This document shows, in pieces, positions 1 to 7,418 of a stretch of 33,490 nucleotides of DNA. The DNA comes from an uncultured Alistipes sp. (GTDB lineage Bacteria > Bacteroidota > Bacteroidia > Bacteroidales > Rikenellaceae): the NCBI GenBank assembly GCA_900546005.1, contig URBJ01000016.1, positions 1-33,490 on the forward strand, in the 5' to 3' direction. The notes beneath the pieces were generated by a model that was not told the DNA's origin, ran no database searches, and saw only the letters and a program-made list of their open reading frames with translations. Made by a program: the position numbers and the translations under genes. The first letter of the stretch is position 1, and each line of letters begins with the position of its first letter.

Positions 1-201
1 GTATCAGTTTTTAGTTTTGAGTATGTTATAAACCAGACTAAATTAATAAAATATCCATTATCCTCAAACCCAAAGATCCGTTATCGTTTATTTTACGGTG
101 AATGTAGATAATATAATCTTCCCGTTTTTGAATGTTTTTATATGATATAGGTTCGAAAAAGAATGGCTTATACTTAATTGTTGTTTTTTTTCTTGGGAAA
201 A

Positions 202-233
202 TTTGTTTTCAATGGATAAAAAAATTAAATTTG
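202..233 (+). promoter_or_regulatory. Bacteroidota promoter (TTTG-N20-TAAATTTG)
   Basis: TTTG at 202-205 is followed by exactly 20 bases and then TAAATTTG at 226-233, a full match to the Bacteroides-type -33/-7 promoter. Transcription would begin near 240. This places the upstream in-frame ATG codons at 203 and 212 outside the transcript and supports a start at 296 (or 260) for the gene that follows. Confidence 0.7.
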
Positions 234-295
234 TATTCAGTGAAAAATACTTTTTTGTTATGGGCAAGTCGAAATTTTTGGCGGAAAATACAGTG

Positions 296-2938
296 ATGCG
301 ATATCTGTTTACAGGTCTTTTGTTGTTTTCCTGTCTGTTCGCACAAGGGGCTACGCAAGACTCTGTTGAACAAGTATTGACGAACTATTTTCAAGAGTTG
401 GGAAAGACTCCTCAGGAAAAGCTCTATTTGCATTTGGACAAATCCTACTACGGCGCCGGTGAAACGATCTGGTTCAAGGGGTATTTGTTAAACGCCATTA
501 CCCATCGCGACAACAGCCCGAGTAATTACATATATTTGGAATTGGTCGATAAAGGCGATTCTGTACTGTATCGATACAAGTACAAACGTGACACAGTCGT
601 GGGTTTTCGAGGCGCTTTCCCGTTGCCGGCTACATTACCCGCAGGAGATTATTATCTTCGGGGCTATTCCTCGTGGATGAGAAACTGGGATCCCGATTTT
701 TTCTATTACAGGAATCTTAAAATAGGAAATTCAATAGCAAATGATATTCTTTCCGAAGTGATCGAACGTCCGGCAGCAAGTGAAAACGGAACAATGAAAA
801 TTCGTTTTTATCAAGGAGGAGACGTTCCCTATGATAAAACCAAAATCATTTATACGATCCGGTCGGGAGATAAAACGGTCGAAGGACAAGGAGTGACGGA
901 TGATAACGGGGTGCTCGAAATAGCTAATCGTGATTTTTCGGGAGATAGGGTGCGAGTCGACGTGCGGTTCGATAGCGAAAGTATAGCGTATGAGACCTCC
1001 TTCTATCTTGACAATGTTCCGGAGGACGAATACTCCGTGTCGTTTTTCCCTGAGGGAGGTGACTTATTGTCTGGCGTTTTCCAGCAGGTAGCCTTTAAGG
1101 CTCAAGCGGCAACAGGCTTTTCCTTGCCGGTAAGTGGCGTTTTATTGAATAGTATGGGCGATACGGTGACGACATTTACGACAGAACATGACGGGATGGG
1201 AGTCTTTTCCTTTACTCCGGAGACGGGGATGAGCTATACGGCGGAGACGCGTTCGGACAGGGGAATTGTCAAACGGTTTGCTCTTCCGGAGGTGTGTGCC
1301 GGAATGGGATTAAGTATGAAATACCGTGACGGTTCGATCTTTTATCAGGTCCAGAAATCCCCTTCAGTCGAGTGGACAGACTCGCTCTATTTAGTAGCTC
1401 ATTCTCGCGGAGACCTTCGTTTTTTTGTTCCGTTGAGTCAAGACAAAGCCGCCGGAAAAATCAATGCAGACATAATACCGGATGGAATCTCTCAATTTTT
1501 GCTGATGAGTAGTACGGGAGTTCCGATCAGCGAAAGGCTGTTGTTTATTCGACACCCGGAGGCAATCCACATGCAAGTCGAAACGGATCGCCCCACCTAT
1601 GCGAGAAGGGATCCTGTCAAGATGCGTATTTCAGTGGCTGATATTGGAGGTAATCCGATGGGTGGAACTTTTTCCATGAGTGTAACGGACAATCGTGTGG
1701 TTGGATTGGATTCAACTGTCGGTCATATTGTTTCGTCGTTGTTGTTGACCTCCGATCTGAAAGGGTATATAGAAAATCCGAACTACTATTTGGAAGATCC
1801 GGAAGATCCTTTAAGACAACATCGGGCGGATTTGGTTATGATGACACATGGATGGCGTAGATTTCGGATCGAGAATATGATGCAACCGCTTCATTTCGAA
1901 GGAAAACATTATCTTGAAGTGGGTCAAACGGTATCCGGAGAGGTACAAAACGGTTTCGGAAAGGGCATAGAGGGGGCTACGGTGACAGTCTATTCCCCGG
2001 AGTGTTTTACCATGTGCACGACGGATCAGAACGGCCGTTTTATGGCAGAAGGGATTCAGTTCAGTGACAGTGTGTCCCAGATCATTGTTCAGGCACAAAA
2101 TACGCGGGGCAAATCGAACGTAATTGTGGAGGTCGATGAAGAAACTTTTCCGGAATCTTTCAATATGGCTCCCTATTCTAAGGTTGTGCCTCAAGCCATG
2201 TCGGATTACTTGTCGTATGTACGAGATCAGTACTATATTGAAGGCGGAATGCAGGTGTACCGTCTGAAGGAGGTTGTTGTTAGCGAAAAGCAAGAGAAGC
2301 AGAAAGATGTATATCGTTCGATGGCCGATGTGACGATCGATCGGGAAAATATGCCGACGTATGCCATGGGGTATTCCGTTTTCGATTATGTACGGACTTT
2401 GAATGGAATCACACTGCGTTTTAAAGACGGAAGATCGTATTTGAGTATTCGTGGAAGCGATACGGAGCCGCTTACATTGATTGATGAGGTGCCCTATACG
2501 AGTAATGAGGCGTTGAAACAGGTTCATATGAGAGATGTAGCGTCGGTAAGTCTTATAAAAGGTGCGCAGGCGGCATTTTTCGGAACACGGGGTGGAGGCG
2601 GTGTGATATGTGTAACACGTATCGATGGTACAACGCAATCGATACTCGATTTGCCGGCACCCGGAGTCGTTTTTGCCAATCGTCTCGGATATCACTTTGT
2701 AAAGGATTTCTATACTCCGACTTATGAAACGCCGGAAAAGAAGAAGGCTTCGGTGGGAGATCGGCGAACGACCATTTATTGGGATCCGGCTGTGCAGATC
2801 GATTCAACCGGAGTGGTGCAGGCGGAGTTCTATATGCCGGACGATCCGGGTTCGTGCCGGATTACGATCGAAGGTGTTACACAGGAGGGATATCCGATTC
2901 ACTATTCAGATGATATAAACAAGCCCGACTCTTTCTAA
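296..2938 (+). CDS. Exported MG2-domain / TonB-plug protein
   Basis: Encodes an 880-residue exported protein of a type common in Bacteroidota. I chose the ATG at 296 because it opens directly on a signal peptide (hydrophobic core FTGLLLFSCLF, then AQGA) and lies downstream of a good promoter; the frame itself is open further upstream. Residues about 35-130 look like the MG2 macroglobulin domain (LDKSYYGAGETIWFKG, then LPAGDYYLRGYSSWM). Residues about 547-590 look like a carboxypeptidase-regulatory beta-sandwich (GKGIEGATVTVYSPE, TTDQNGRF). Residues about 660-770 look like a TonB-receptor plug (VFDYVRTLNGITLRF, LIDEVPY, KGAQAAFFGTRGGGGVICV), but no C-terminal beta-barrel follows. The family is usually called a TonB-dependent receptor plug or macroglobulin-like protein. 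It probably sits in the periplasm or at the outer membrane, and its substrate is unknown. Its stop codon overlaps the stop codon of the convergent gene by two bases. Confidence 0.8.
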   Translation: MRYLFTGLLLFSCLFAQGATQDSVEQVLTNYFQELGKTPQEKLYLHLDKSYYGAGETIWFKGYLLNAITHRDNSPSNYIYLELVDKGDSVLYRYKYKRDTVVGFRGAFPLPATLPAGDYYLRGYSSWMRNWDPDFFYYRNLKIGNSIANDILSEVIERPAASENGTMKIRFYQGGDVPYDKTKIIYTIRSGDKTVEGQGVTDDNGVLEIANRDFSGDRVRVDVRFDSESIAYETSFYLDNVPEDEYSVSFFPEGGDLLSGVFQQVAFKAQAATGFSLPVSGVLLNSMGDTVTTFTTEHDGMGVFSFTPETGMSYTAETRSDRGIVKRFALPEVCAGMGLSMKYRDGSIFYQVQKSPSVEWTDSLYLVAHSRGDLRFFVPLSQDKAAGKINADIIPDGISQFLLMSSTGVPISERLLFIRHPEAIHMQVETDRPTYARRDPVKMRISVADIGGNPMGGTFSMSVTDNRVVGLDSTVGHIVSSLLLTSDLKGYIENPNYYLEDPEDPLRQHRADLVMMTHGWRRFRIENMMQPLHFEGKHYLEVGQTVSGEVQNGFGKGIEGATVTVYSPECFTMCTTDQNGRFMAEGIQFSDSVSQIIVQAQNTRGKSNVIVEVDEETFPESFNMAPYSKVVPQAMSDYLSYVRDQYYIEGGMQVYRLKEVVVSEKQEKQKDVYRSMADVTIDRENMPTYAMGYSVFDYVRTLNGITLRFKDGRSYLSIRGSDTEPLTLIDEVPYTSNEALKQVHMRDVASVSLIKGAQAAFFGTRGGGGVICVTRIDGTTQSILDLPAPGVVFANRLGYHFVKDFYTPTYETPEKKKASVGDRRTTIYWDPAVQIDSTGVVQAEFYMPDDPGSCRITIEGVTQEGYPIHYSDDINKPDSF

Positions 2939-4047
2939 CGGGAAAGGATATGGGCATTTGGAGCGAGAGCCTCGGCAGACAGGTCGGTGAGAGCCACAAC
3001 ATCGATCCCTGCTTTTTGAAGCCGGTCGGCTCCGCAACACCGAACGAAACGGTCGGGTTCGTATGCGGCGAACACGACCCGTTTCATTTTGTGCCGGATG
3101 ATCAGCTCCGAACAGGACAGCGGTTTGGATTTCCGTGTGGAGCAGGGCTCCATAGAGCTGTACATTACGGCATCTTGCAGTGAGACAGCGGCCTTTTCTG
3201 CCTTGAGAATGGCTTCCTCTTCGGCGTGGTTGTTCGGAGCGGTTTCGCGGCTGAATCCGGTGAAAACCCTACCGTTCGCAGCGACGATTACGGCCCCGAC
3301 CGAATATGCCGTGTCGGATTTCGGACATTTGGAAGCCTCGGCGATGGCTTGTCGCAGCCGAAAATAGTCGATTCCGGTTTGAGTCAAGGCGTAGTCTGTG
3401 ACGCTCATGTCCCCGACTTGCCGGACTTGAAGTACATGCATGCGCCTGCTCTTGTCGAACCGGAAACCTCCCGTCGAACCGAAGGTCATCCGTGGAGCCT
3501 GTGATTCTCCGACAAAAAACGGGGCTACCGCCACTCGGAGCAGGTCCGCTTCTCCGTTTTGCAGGAAAAAGGTCAATGTTCGGCTTCCGCCCTCGACGAA
3601 GAGAGATTTTATGCCTTTTTTTGAGAGTATGTCCGTAATGGAGCGTACGGTAAGCGGCGGTTCCACGACATATACGGAGGCTACGTTTTGTAGCGAGGCG
3701 ATGCGTTGAGGATCGGCACCACTTTCGACGATCACCATTTTCTCGCCCGATCCGGTGGTGAAGAAACGGCTGTCCGGATCCAGATTTCCGCTTCGGCTGA
3801 GAACGATCTTTGTCGGCTCCGGACTCATCCCTTGCTCGATGCGGAGTTGTTGCAAGGCGTTATCCTTGAGGCGGAGCGACGGGTTGTCGCGGCGGACGGT
3901 TTCGGCACCCACCAATATGGCATCGAATTCGGCCCGTAATCGATATACTTCAGCCCAGTCGTCCGGATGGGACAGAACCAAACGCTCACGAGAACAGTCG
4001 TCTATATATCCGTCTGCGGATGTGGCGACCGATAGTTGGATCAGCAT
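2935..4047 (-). CDS. RibD-like bifunctional reductase/deaminase, domains swapped
   Basis: Encodes 370 residues. The N-terminal half (about 1-215) is a riboflavin-specific reductase of the dihydrofolate-reductase fold, with VGAETVRRDNPSL at 46-58 and FVEGGSRTLTFFL at 150-162. The C-terminal half (about 226-370) is a cytidine-deaminase-like zinc domain with HAEEEAI (H274, E276) and EPCSTRKSKPLSC (C302, C312). Together these activities perform the second and third steps of riboflavin synthesis: deamination of the pyrimidine, then reduction of the ribosyl side chain. Standard bacterial RibD has the deaminase first and the reductase second, so the order here is reversed. The spacing between the two zinc cysteines is ten residues, one more than in the usual PCxHxGRTPPC form. 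No other riboflavin gene is adjacent. Another activity on a related pteridine or nucleotide is possible. Confidence 0.8.
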   Translation of the reverse strand: MLIQLSVATSADGYIDDCSRERLVLSHPDDWAEVYRLRAEFDAILVGAETVRRDNPSLRLKDNALQQLRIEQGMSPEPTKIVLSRSGNLDPDSRFFTTGSGEKMVIVESGADPQRIASLQNVASVYVVEPPLTVRSITDILSKKGIKSLFVEGGSRTLTFFLQNGEADLLRVAVAPFFVGESQAPRMTFGSTGGFRFDKSRRMHVLQVRQVGDMSVTDYALTQTGIDYFRLRQAIAEASKCPKSDTAYSVGAVIVAANGRVFTGFSRETAPNNHAEEEAILKAEKAAVSLQDAVMYSSMEPCSTRKSKPLSCSELIIRHKMKRVVFAAYEPDRFVRCCGADRLQKAGIDVVALTDLSAEALAPNAHILSR

Positions 4048-4118
4048 GACAAACCGTATTTTATCGGGTTAAACGGAGAACAAATATGTAATTAATTTTT
4101 TTAAATAACAAATGCGTG

Positions 4119-4126
4119 TAACTTTG
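4119..4126 (+). promoter_or_regulatory. -7 box TAACTTTG for sigma operon
   Basis: An exact TAnnTTTG box; the -33 position holds TTT rather than TTG. The predicted start near 4133 leaves a leader of about 120 bases ahead of the sigma-factor GTG. The leader contains a perfect 8-base inverted repeat (4210-4217 with 4222-4229) and a short open frame. Confidence 0.5.
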
Positions 4127-4143
4127 CAGAACCGGATGTGAAA

Positions 4144-4257
4144 ATGTCGCAGAAGAAGGGAAATAAAGTGTTGAAAAATACGTTATTCATGCAACGAAAT
4201 CCCCTTTGTGAACATCTTTATAGATGTTCGGAGCATCATAAGCCAGTAAGCAGGTGA
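4144..4257 (+). CDS. Possible 37-codon leader ORF, overlaps sigma start
   Basis: An ATG at 4144 opens a 37-codon frame (begins MSQKKGNKVLK, basic and Cys/His-containing near the end) that stops with TGA at 4255-4257. This TGA overlaps the GTG start of the sigma factor at 4254-4256 (GTGA). Such an overlap is typical of translational coupling, in which ribosomes finishing the leader start the next gene. The inverted repeat at 4210-4229 lies inside it and could modulate access to the GTG. I do not recognise the peptide. The overlap may be chance, so this is only a candidate. Confidence 0.3.
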   Translation: MSQKKGNKVLKNTLFMQRNPLCEHLYRCSEHHKPVSR

Positions 4258-4781
4258 CCGAAAAAGAGTTGATAAAACGCTGTTGTAAGAATGACCCGCG
4301 AGCACAGCAAGAGTTGTATGAGAAATACGCGCCGAAGATGTATGGCGTGTGTTTCCGCTATGTGTGCAATCGGGAGGTCGCACAGGATCTGTTGCACGAC
4401 GGCTTCATTACGGTCTTTTTGAAGATCGGAAGTTTCCGTCACGAGGGATCTTTCGAGGGGTGGATGAGGCGGATCTTTGTCAACACGGTTTTGGCCTATC
4501 TGCGTAAGAATGATGTTTTACAGGATTCCGGACCGGTGGACGGTGTGCTTCAGATCGGAAACGACGAGGCATCGGCTATCGACAAAATGGCGGAAGCCGA
4601 ACTGTTGCGTTGCATAGGCGAACTTCCCGACGGGTACCGAACCGTGTTGAACCTCTTTGCGATCGAGGGATATTCGCATAAGGAGATTGCCGACATGTTG
4701 CACATCAGTGAAGGGACTTCCCGTTCGCAGTATCTGCGGGCCAAACAGTATTTGAAGAATATACTTCATAAACAGAAGTAA
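4254..4781 (+). CDS. ECF RNA polymerase sigma factor
   Basis: Encodes 175 residues, the normal length for an extracytoplasmic-function sigma-70 factor. Residues about 10-80 form region 2 (QQELYEKYAPKMYGVCFRYV, then VAQDLLHDGFITVFLKI, FEGWMRRIFVNTVLAYLR). Residues about 118-172 form region 4 with a helix-turn-helix (LPDGYRTVLNLFAIEGYSHKE, ADMLHISEGTSRSQ). The start must be the GTG at 4254, because an in-frame TAA lies at 4239-4241 with no other start between. The next gene begins 14 bases downstream and encodes a membrane-tethered protein with a small cytosolic head, the expected position of an anti-sigma factor. The sigma factor would be held at the membrane until an envelope signal frees it. 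The subfamily resembles the ECF group that partners dual-membrane anti-sigma proteins in Bacteroides, but this is a family-level inference. Confidence 0.9.
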   Translation: MTEKELIKRCCKNDPRAQQELYEKYAPKMYGVCFRYVCNREVAQDLLHDGFITVFLKIGSFRHEGSFEGWMRRIFVNTVLAYLRKNDVLQDSGPVDGVLQIGNDEASAIDKMAEAELLRCIGELPDGYRTVLNLFAIEGYSHKEIADMLHISEGTSRSQYLRAKQYLKNILHKQK

Positions 4782-4795
4782 TCCGATATTGGACC

Positions 4796-6133
4796 ATGAA
4801 AGAGGATTCGTTTGAGGATATATTACGAAAAAAGTTGCAGGATTATCAATCTGCTGAGGGGGTGCCGACGTGGCAACAGATGCAGCGGAGGATGGAACTG
4901 TACAACAATGCGCATCCGGAGTTGCGACCCCGCAATCCGATCCGTCGACGAATTCTGTATGGAGCGGCGGCAGTTTTGTTATTTGCTGCAGTTGGCGTGG
5001 GAGGTTACCGATTGAGTCACAGCTCGATCTTCTCTTCGATGCCAAGTGTGGCGGAACGTCAGTCTGCCTCCGATTCCGGTACTTCGATAGATAGACAGAA
5101 TGCCTTGCAGACGGCGTTGAAAGAGAGTGCCGACAATTCGGCCTTGACTGATCTGCTTCGTTCCGCCAAAAAAGTTGAAGTGATCGCTCCTCAGTCTGAA
5201 CAGCAGTCGGTTGCGACTTTGTGGGCTGAGAACAAGCCCCAAGAGGAGGCTGATGCCTACTCGAGTCCGAGTCCGGATGTCAAGAGCCAAGAGAGTGTGT
5301 CGGAAGATAATCATTCGGTGTCCTCCCCTACCTCGTCCGAGACGCGAGAATCAGTTGCTTCACGCCGGGAGAAATCGGTATCAGCGTTTGCTGGAGCACG
5401 ATCATACGGGCAGACAGGATACGATCGCTATTTCAGCAGCCGAAAGAACAGAAAGAGCGATCGGGTTGCCCGAAAGTGGACGGTCGGAGCCTTTGCCGAT
5501 GCTTCTACGTTTTCTTCAGCTTCGCCTGCCGGAGCTGTACCTCGCCTCTCTTCGTTTGCGATGTCGACCCAAATTATGGATATGACGGCGACCAAGAGCG
5601 ACTATCCGATTGATTTTACGGCGGGTGCCATGGATCATCGGTTACCGATTTCGGTCGGTCTGAATGTCAGAAAATATCTGACCCCACGTTTGGGTGTTGA
5701 GACCGGTCTGGTGTACTCTTACCTGCGATCACAGGCGCAGATAGAGGGAGCTTTCGGATATCAGTATACGCAGAAGGTTCATTATTTGGGTATTCCGCTG
5801 TCGCTGACCTACTCCGTATTGGACAGGAAACGGCTGGACTTCTATTTCATCGGAGGAGTCATGGTCGAGAAGGCGATCTCGGCAACAGGTCAGGTCGACG
5901 TTTTCAATGGTGCGACCCGAGTCTCCTCGGCTACCAATCATTTGTCCGCAAACGGAGTGCTGGGATCGGTTCATGTAGGTACCGGTTTCGGGTATAATTT
6001 TATCGACCGTATGGGGCTGTATGTTGAACCGAGTGTGAATTACTATTTCAGAAACGACAACCAACCGATTACCTATCGCACGGCAAACCGTTGGAACATC
6101 AACATCAGGATGGGCCTACGGTATAATTTTTAA
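4796..6133 (+). CDS. Dual membrane-spanning anti-sigma candidate (Dma-like)
   Basis: Encodes 445 residues with three distinct parts. Residues 1-52 form a charged helical head lacking a signal peptide, ending in basic residues (RNPIRRR). One transmembrane helix follows at about 53-71 (ILYGAAAVLLFAAVGVGGY). Residues about 75-224 are a low-complexity Ser/Glu/Gln/Arg linker. Residues about 225-445 are an outer-membrane beta-barrel of the PorT/OmpA-like 8-strand type (GVETGLVYSYLRSQ, YLGIPLSLTYSV, GFGYNF) ending in Phe (GLRYNF), the usual barrel-assembly signature. The head would bind the sigma factor in the cytoplasm while the barrel sits in the outer membrane. This matches the Dma (dual membrane-spanning anti-sigma) architecture described in Bacteroides thetaiotaomicron, where it controls vesicle formation. 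Neighbours are the ECF sigma factor upstream and a NigD-like lipoprotein downstream. Confidence 0.85.
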   Translation: MKEDSFEDILRKKLQDYQSAEGVPTWQQMQRRMELYNNAHPELRPRNPIRRRILYGAAAVLLFAAVGVGGYRLSHSSIFSSMPSVAERQSASDSGTSIDRQNALQTALKESADNSALTDLLRSAKKVEVIAPQSEQQSVATLWAENKPQEEADAYSSPSPDVKSQESVSEDNHSVSSPTSSETRESVASRREKSVSAFAGARSYGQTGYDRYFSSRKNRKSDRVARKWTVGAFADASTFSSASPAGAVPRLSSFAMSTQIMDMTATKSDYPIDFTAGAMDHRLPISVGLNVRKYLTPRLGVETGLVYSYLRSQAQIEGAFGYQYTQKVHYLGIPLSLTYSVLDRKRLDFYFIGGVMVEKAISATGQVDVFNGATRVSSATNHLSANGVLGSVHVGTGFGYNFIDRMGLYVEPSVNYYFRNDNQPITYRTANRWNINIRMGLRYNF

Positions 6134-6266
6134 TCGAAAAAAGAGGTCTTCGGGCGTCGTAAGCAACGTTTTGACCCTTTTGCGCATCTTTCATGCGTAG
6201 TGTTCATCCAAATCAAGGGGATGGACAATTTTTAAGACAAACAAAATCTTTAAATAGTTAGTAATT

Positions 6267-7022
6267 ATGAGTCGAGTGTCAAAATTTGTGTTGTTTGCGT
6301 TGTTGTCGGCCGTCGGATTGACATCGTGTCTGGACGACGATAAACACGAATGGCTCCACATGAAGGAGTGTTGGGGAACCGTCATCGGTACACAGAATGA
6401 ATTCAAGATCGTTACGGATTTGGGTAACACGCTGATGGTTGTCGAGAATGGCGATCCCTCGTTTCAGGTAGAGGACAGTATGCGCGTGGTGGCAAACTTT
6501 ACCGAACTGGAACAGAAAGGTGAGAATGTGTACGACATACGGATCAATGCCATGCGTCAACTTCTGACCAAGGATCCGTTGTACTCGTCACAGCTGAACG
6601 AACAACAGGTCGACAGTATCGGATACGATCCGATCGAGATGCTGTACGCATGGTTCGGAGGCCCCTATCTGAACATAGAGTTCGGAGCTTACTTTTCTGA
6701 TATGCAGAAGGCACACATGTTGAATCTGGTTGTTGATGAAGAGCGTTCGACCGACGAACGAGTGTACGTGACATTGACCCACAACGCATTTGGTGATGCG
6801 AGAATGTATAGTGGATATGGTCGGGTAAGTTTTGATATTGCCGATTTGCTTCCGGAGGGAAAAGATCAGATTGTCGTGGTTCTGGGTTGGACTGATTATG
6901 CCCAACTGCCCCAAACTATTTCAGGTATTTTCAGACGAAACAAAATAGACGAGCCGGTTACTTATACCTTGTTGCGTAAAGGTACGATAAATGATGCGAC
7001 GACGTCAGTCTCTGTGGAGTAG
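6267..7022 (+). CDS. NigD-like lipoprotein
   Basis: Encodes 251 residues with a lipoprotein signal peptide (hydrophobic FVLFALLSAV, lipobox GLTSC, lipidated Cys21) followed by acidic LDDDKHEW, which in Bacteroidota favours outer-membrane or surface export. The domain begins with the NigD N-terminal OB-like strand pattern (CWGTVIGTQNEFKIVTDLGN, VEDSMRVVANFTE) and continues with the C-terminal beta domain (FSDMQKAHMLNLVVDEERS, RVYVTLTHNAFGDARM). NigD proteins take their name from the nigrescin bacteriocin locus of Prevotella, but their biochemical role is not established. The gene lies 133 bases after the dual-membrane protein and before a strong terminator, so it may be co-transcribed with the sigma factor or be its target. 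Confidence 0.8.
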   Translation: MSRVSKFVLFALLSAVGLTSCLDDDKHEWLHMKECWGTVIGTQNEFKIVTDLGNTLMVVENGDPSFQVEDSMRVVANFTELEQKGENVYDIRINAMRQLLTKDPLYSSQLNEQQVDSIGYDPIEMLYAWFGGPYLNIEFGAYFSDMQKAHMLNLVVDEERSTDERVYVTLTHNAFGDARMYSGYGRVSFDIADLLPEGKDQIVVVLGWTDYAQLPQTISGIFRRNKIDEPVTYTLLRKGTINDATTSVSVE

Positions 7023-7103
7023 CTTTATTGATAGAGAACTTATTCTCTAAACAAGCAGCTGGATTATTTGCTTGAGTGGGGAACTACTCTCGACTGAGTG
7101 CAG

Positions 7104-7135
7104 ACAAAGGGCAGGAATTTTCCTGCCCTTTGTTG
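7104..7135 (+). terminator. Terminator of the sigma/NigD operon
   Basis: A perfect 14-base inverted repeat (7104-7117 paired with 7120-7133, core GGGCAGGAA/TTCCTGCCC) with an A-rich left flank and T-rich right side. The position 80 bases after the NigD-like stop codon fits a rho-independent terminator for the plus-strand operon. It could act on both strands. Confidence 0.75.
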
Positions 7136-7342
7136 TGCCATAGAGAAGTGTCTGTTTTCCCGGTCGAATGATAACATGGCCACTCTTTCAACGGACCAGA
7201 CAAGGATTGCTCTGTGGATTTTTCATACCGGTCTTATATTCTGAAAGAATGGTGCTTTTGCTCCGAGTCGCATGACGTTTTCCCATATAGACGGGGGAGA
7301 CTATGCGGGACGTTTTGGTAAAACATGGGTAGAATCACAAAA

Positions 7343-7374
7343 AGAAAGGTCAGATAAATTTATCTGACCTTTCT
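7343..7374 (-). terminator. Terminator of the giant gene
   Basis: A perfect 16-base palindrome (7343-7358 with 7359-7374, core GGTCAGATAAA/TTTATCTGACC). Read on the minus strand it is followed directly by a run of T, as expected for intrinsic termination of the 2244-codon gene ending at 7419. Confidence 0.7.
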
Positions 7375-7383
7375 TCTATATCT

Positions 7384-7404
7384 GTGCCGTTCTTAAGACG
7401 GCAC
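7384..7404 (-). repeat. Inverted repeat just after the giant gene stop
   Basis: GTGCCGT (7384-7390) pairs with ACGGCAC (7398-7404) around TCTTAAG. It lies 15 bases past the giant gene's stop codon and immediately before its terminator hairpin on the minus strand, so the 3' end of that transcript would carry two hairpins in series. Confidence 0.55.
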
Positions 7405-7418
7405 GTCGAAGTTTCTAT

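Larger units (their letters stand above)
7023..7418. other. Intergenic region between convergent genes
   Basis: This 396-base stretch separates two converging transcripts. It holds three inverted repeats (7104-7133, 7343-7374, 7384-7404). I find no convincing gene in either strand between them; 7140-7340 shows no recognisable coding, tRNA or repeat structure. Confidence 0.6.

Noticed and set aside
1811..2695. A 294-codon minus-strand open frame opposite the MG2/TonB-plug gene
   Set aside because: The sense strand carries clear domains and a promoter; the antisense product is His/Arg/Ile-rich with no family resemblance.
6161..6200. An ECF-type promoter (AAC...CGTA) upstream of the NigD-like gene
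   Set aside because: AAC and CGTA are about 28 bases apart, well over the roughly 16-17 usual for ECF promoters, and the region before the sigma gene shows no matching motif.
7140..7340. A possible small RNA or tRNA in the gap before the giant gene
   Set aside because: No cloverleaf, promoter or stable fold was visible by eye apart from the flanking hairpins.
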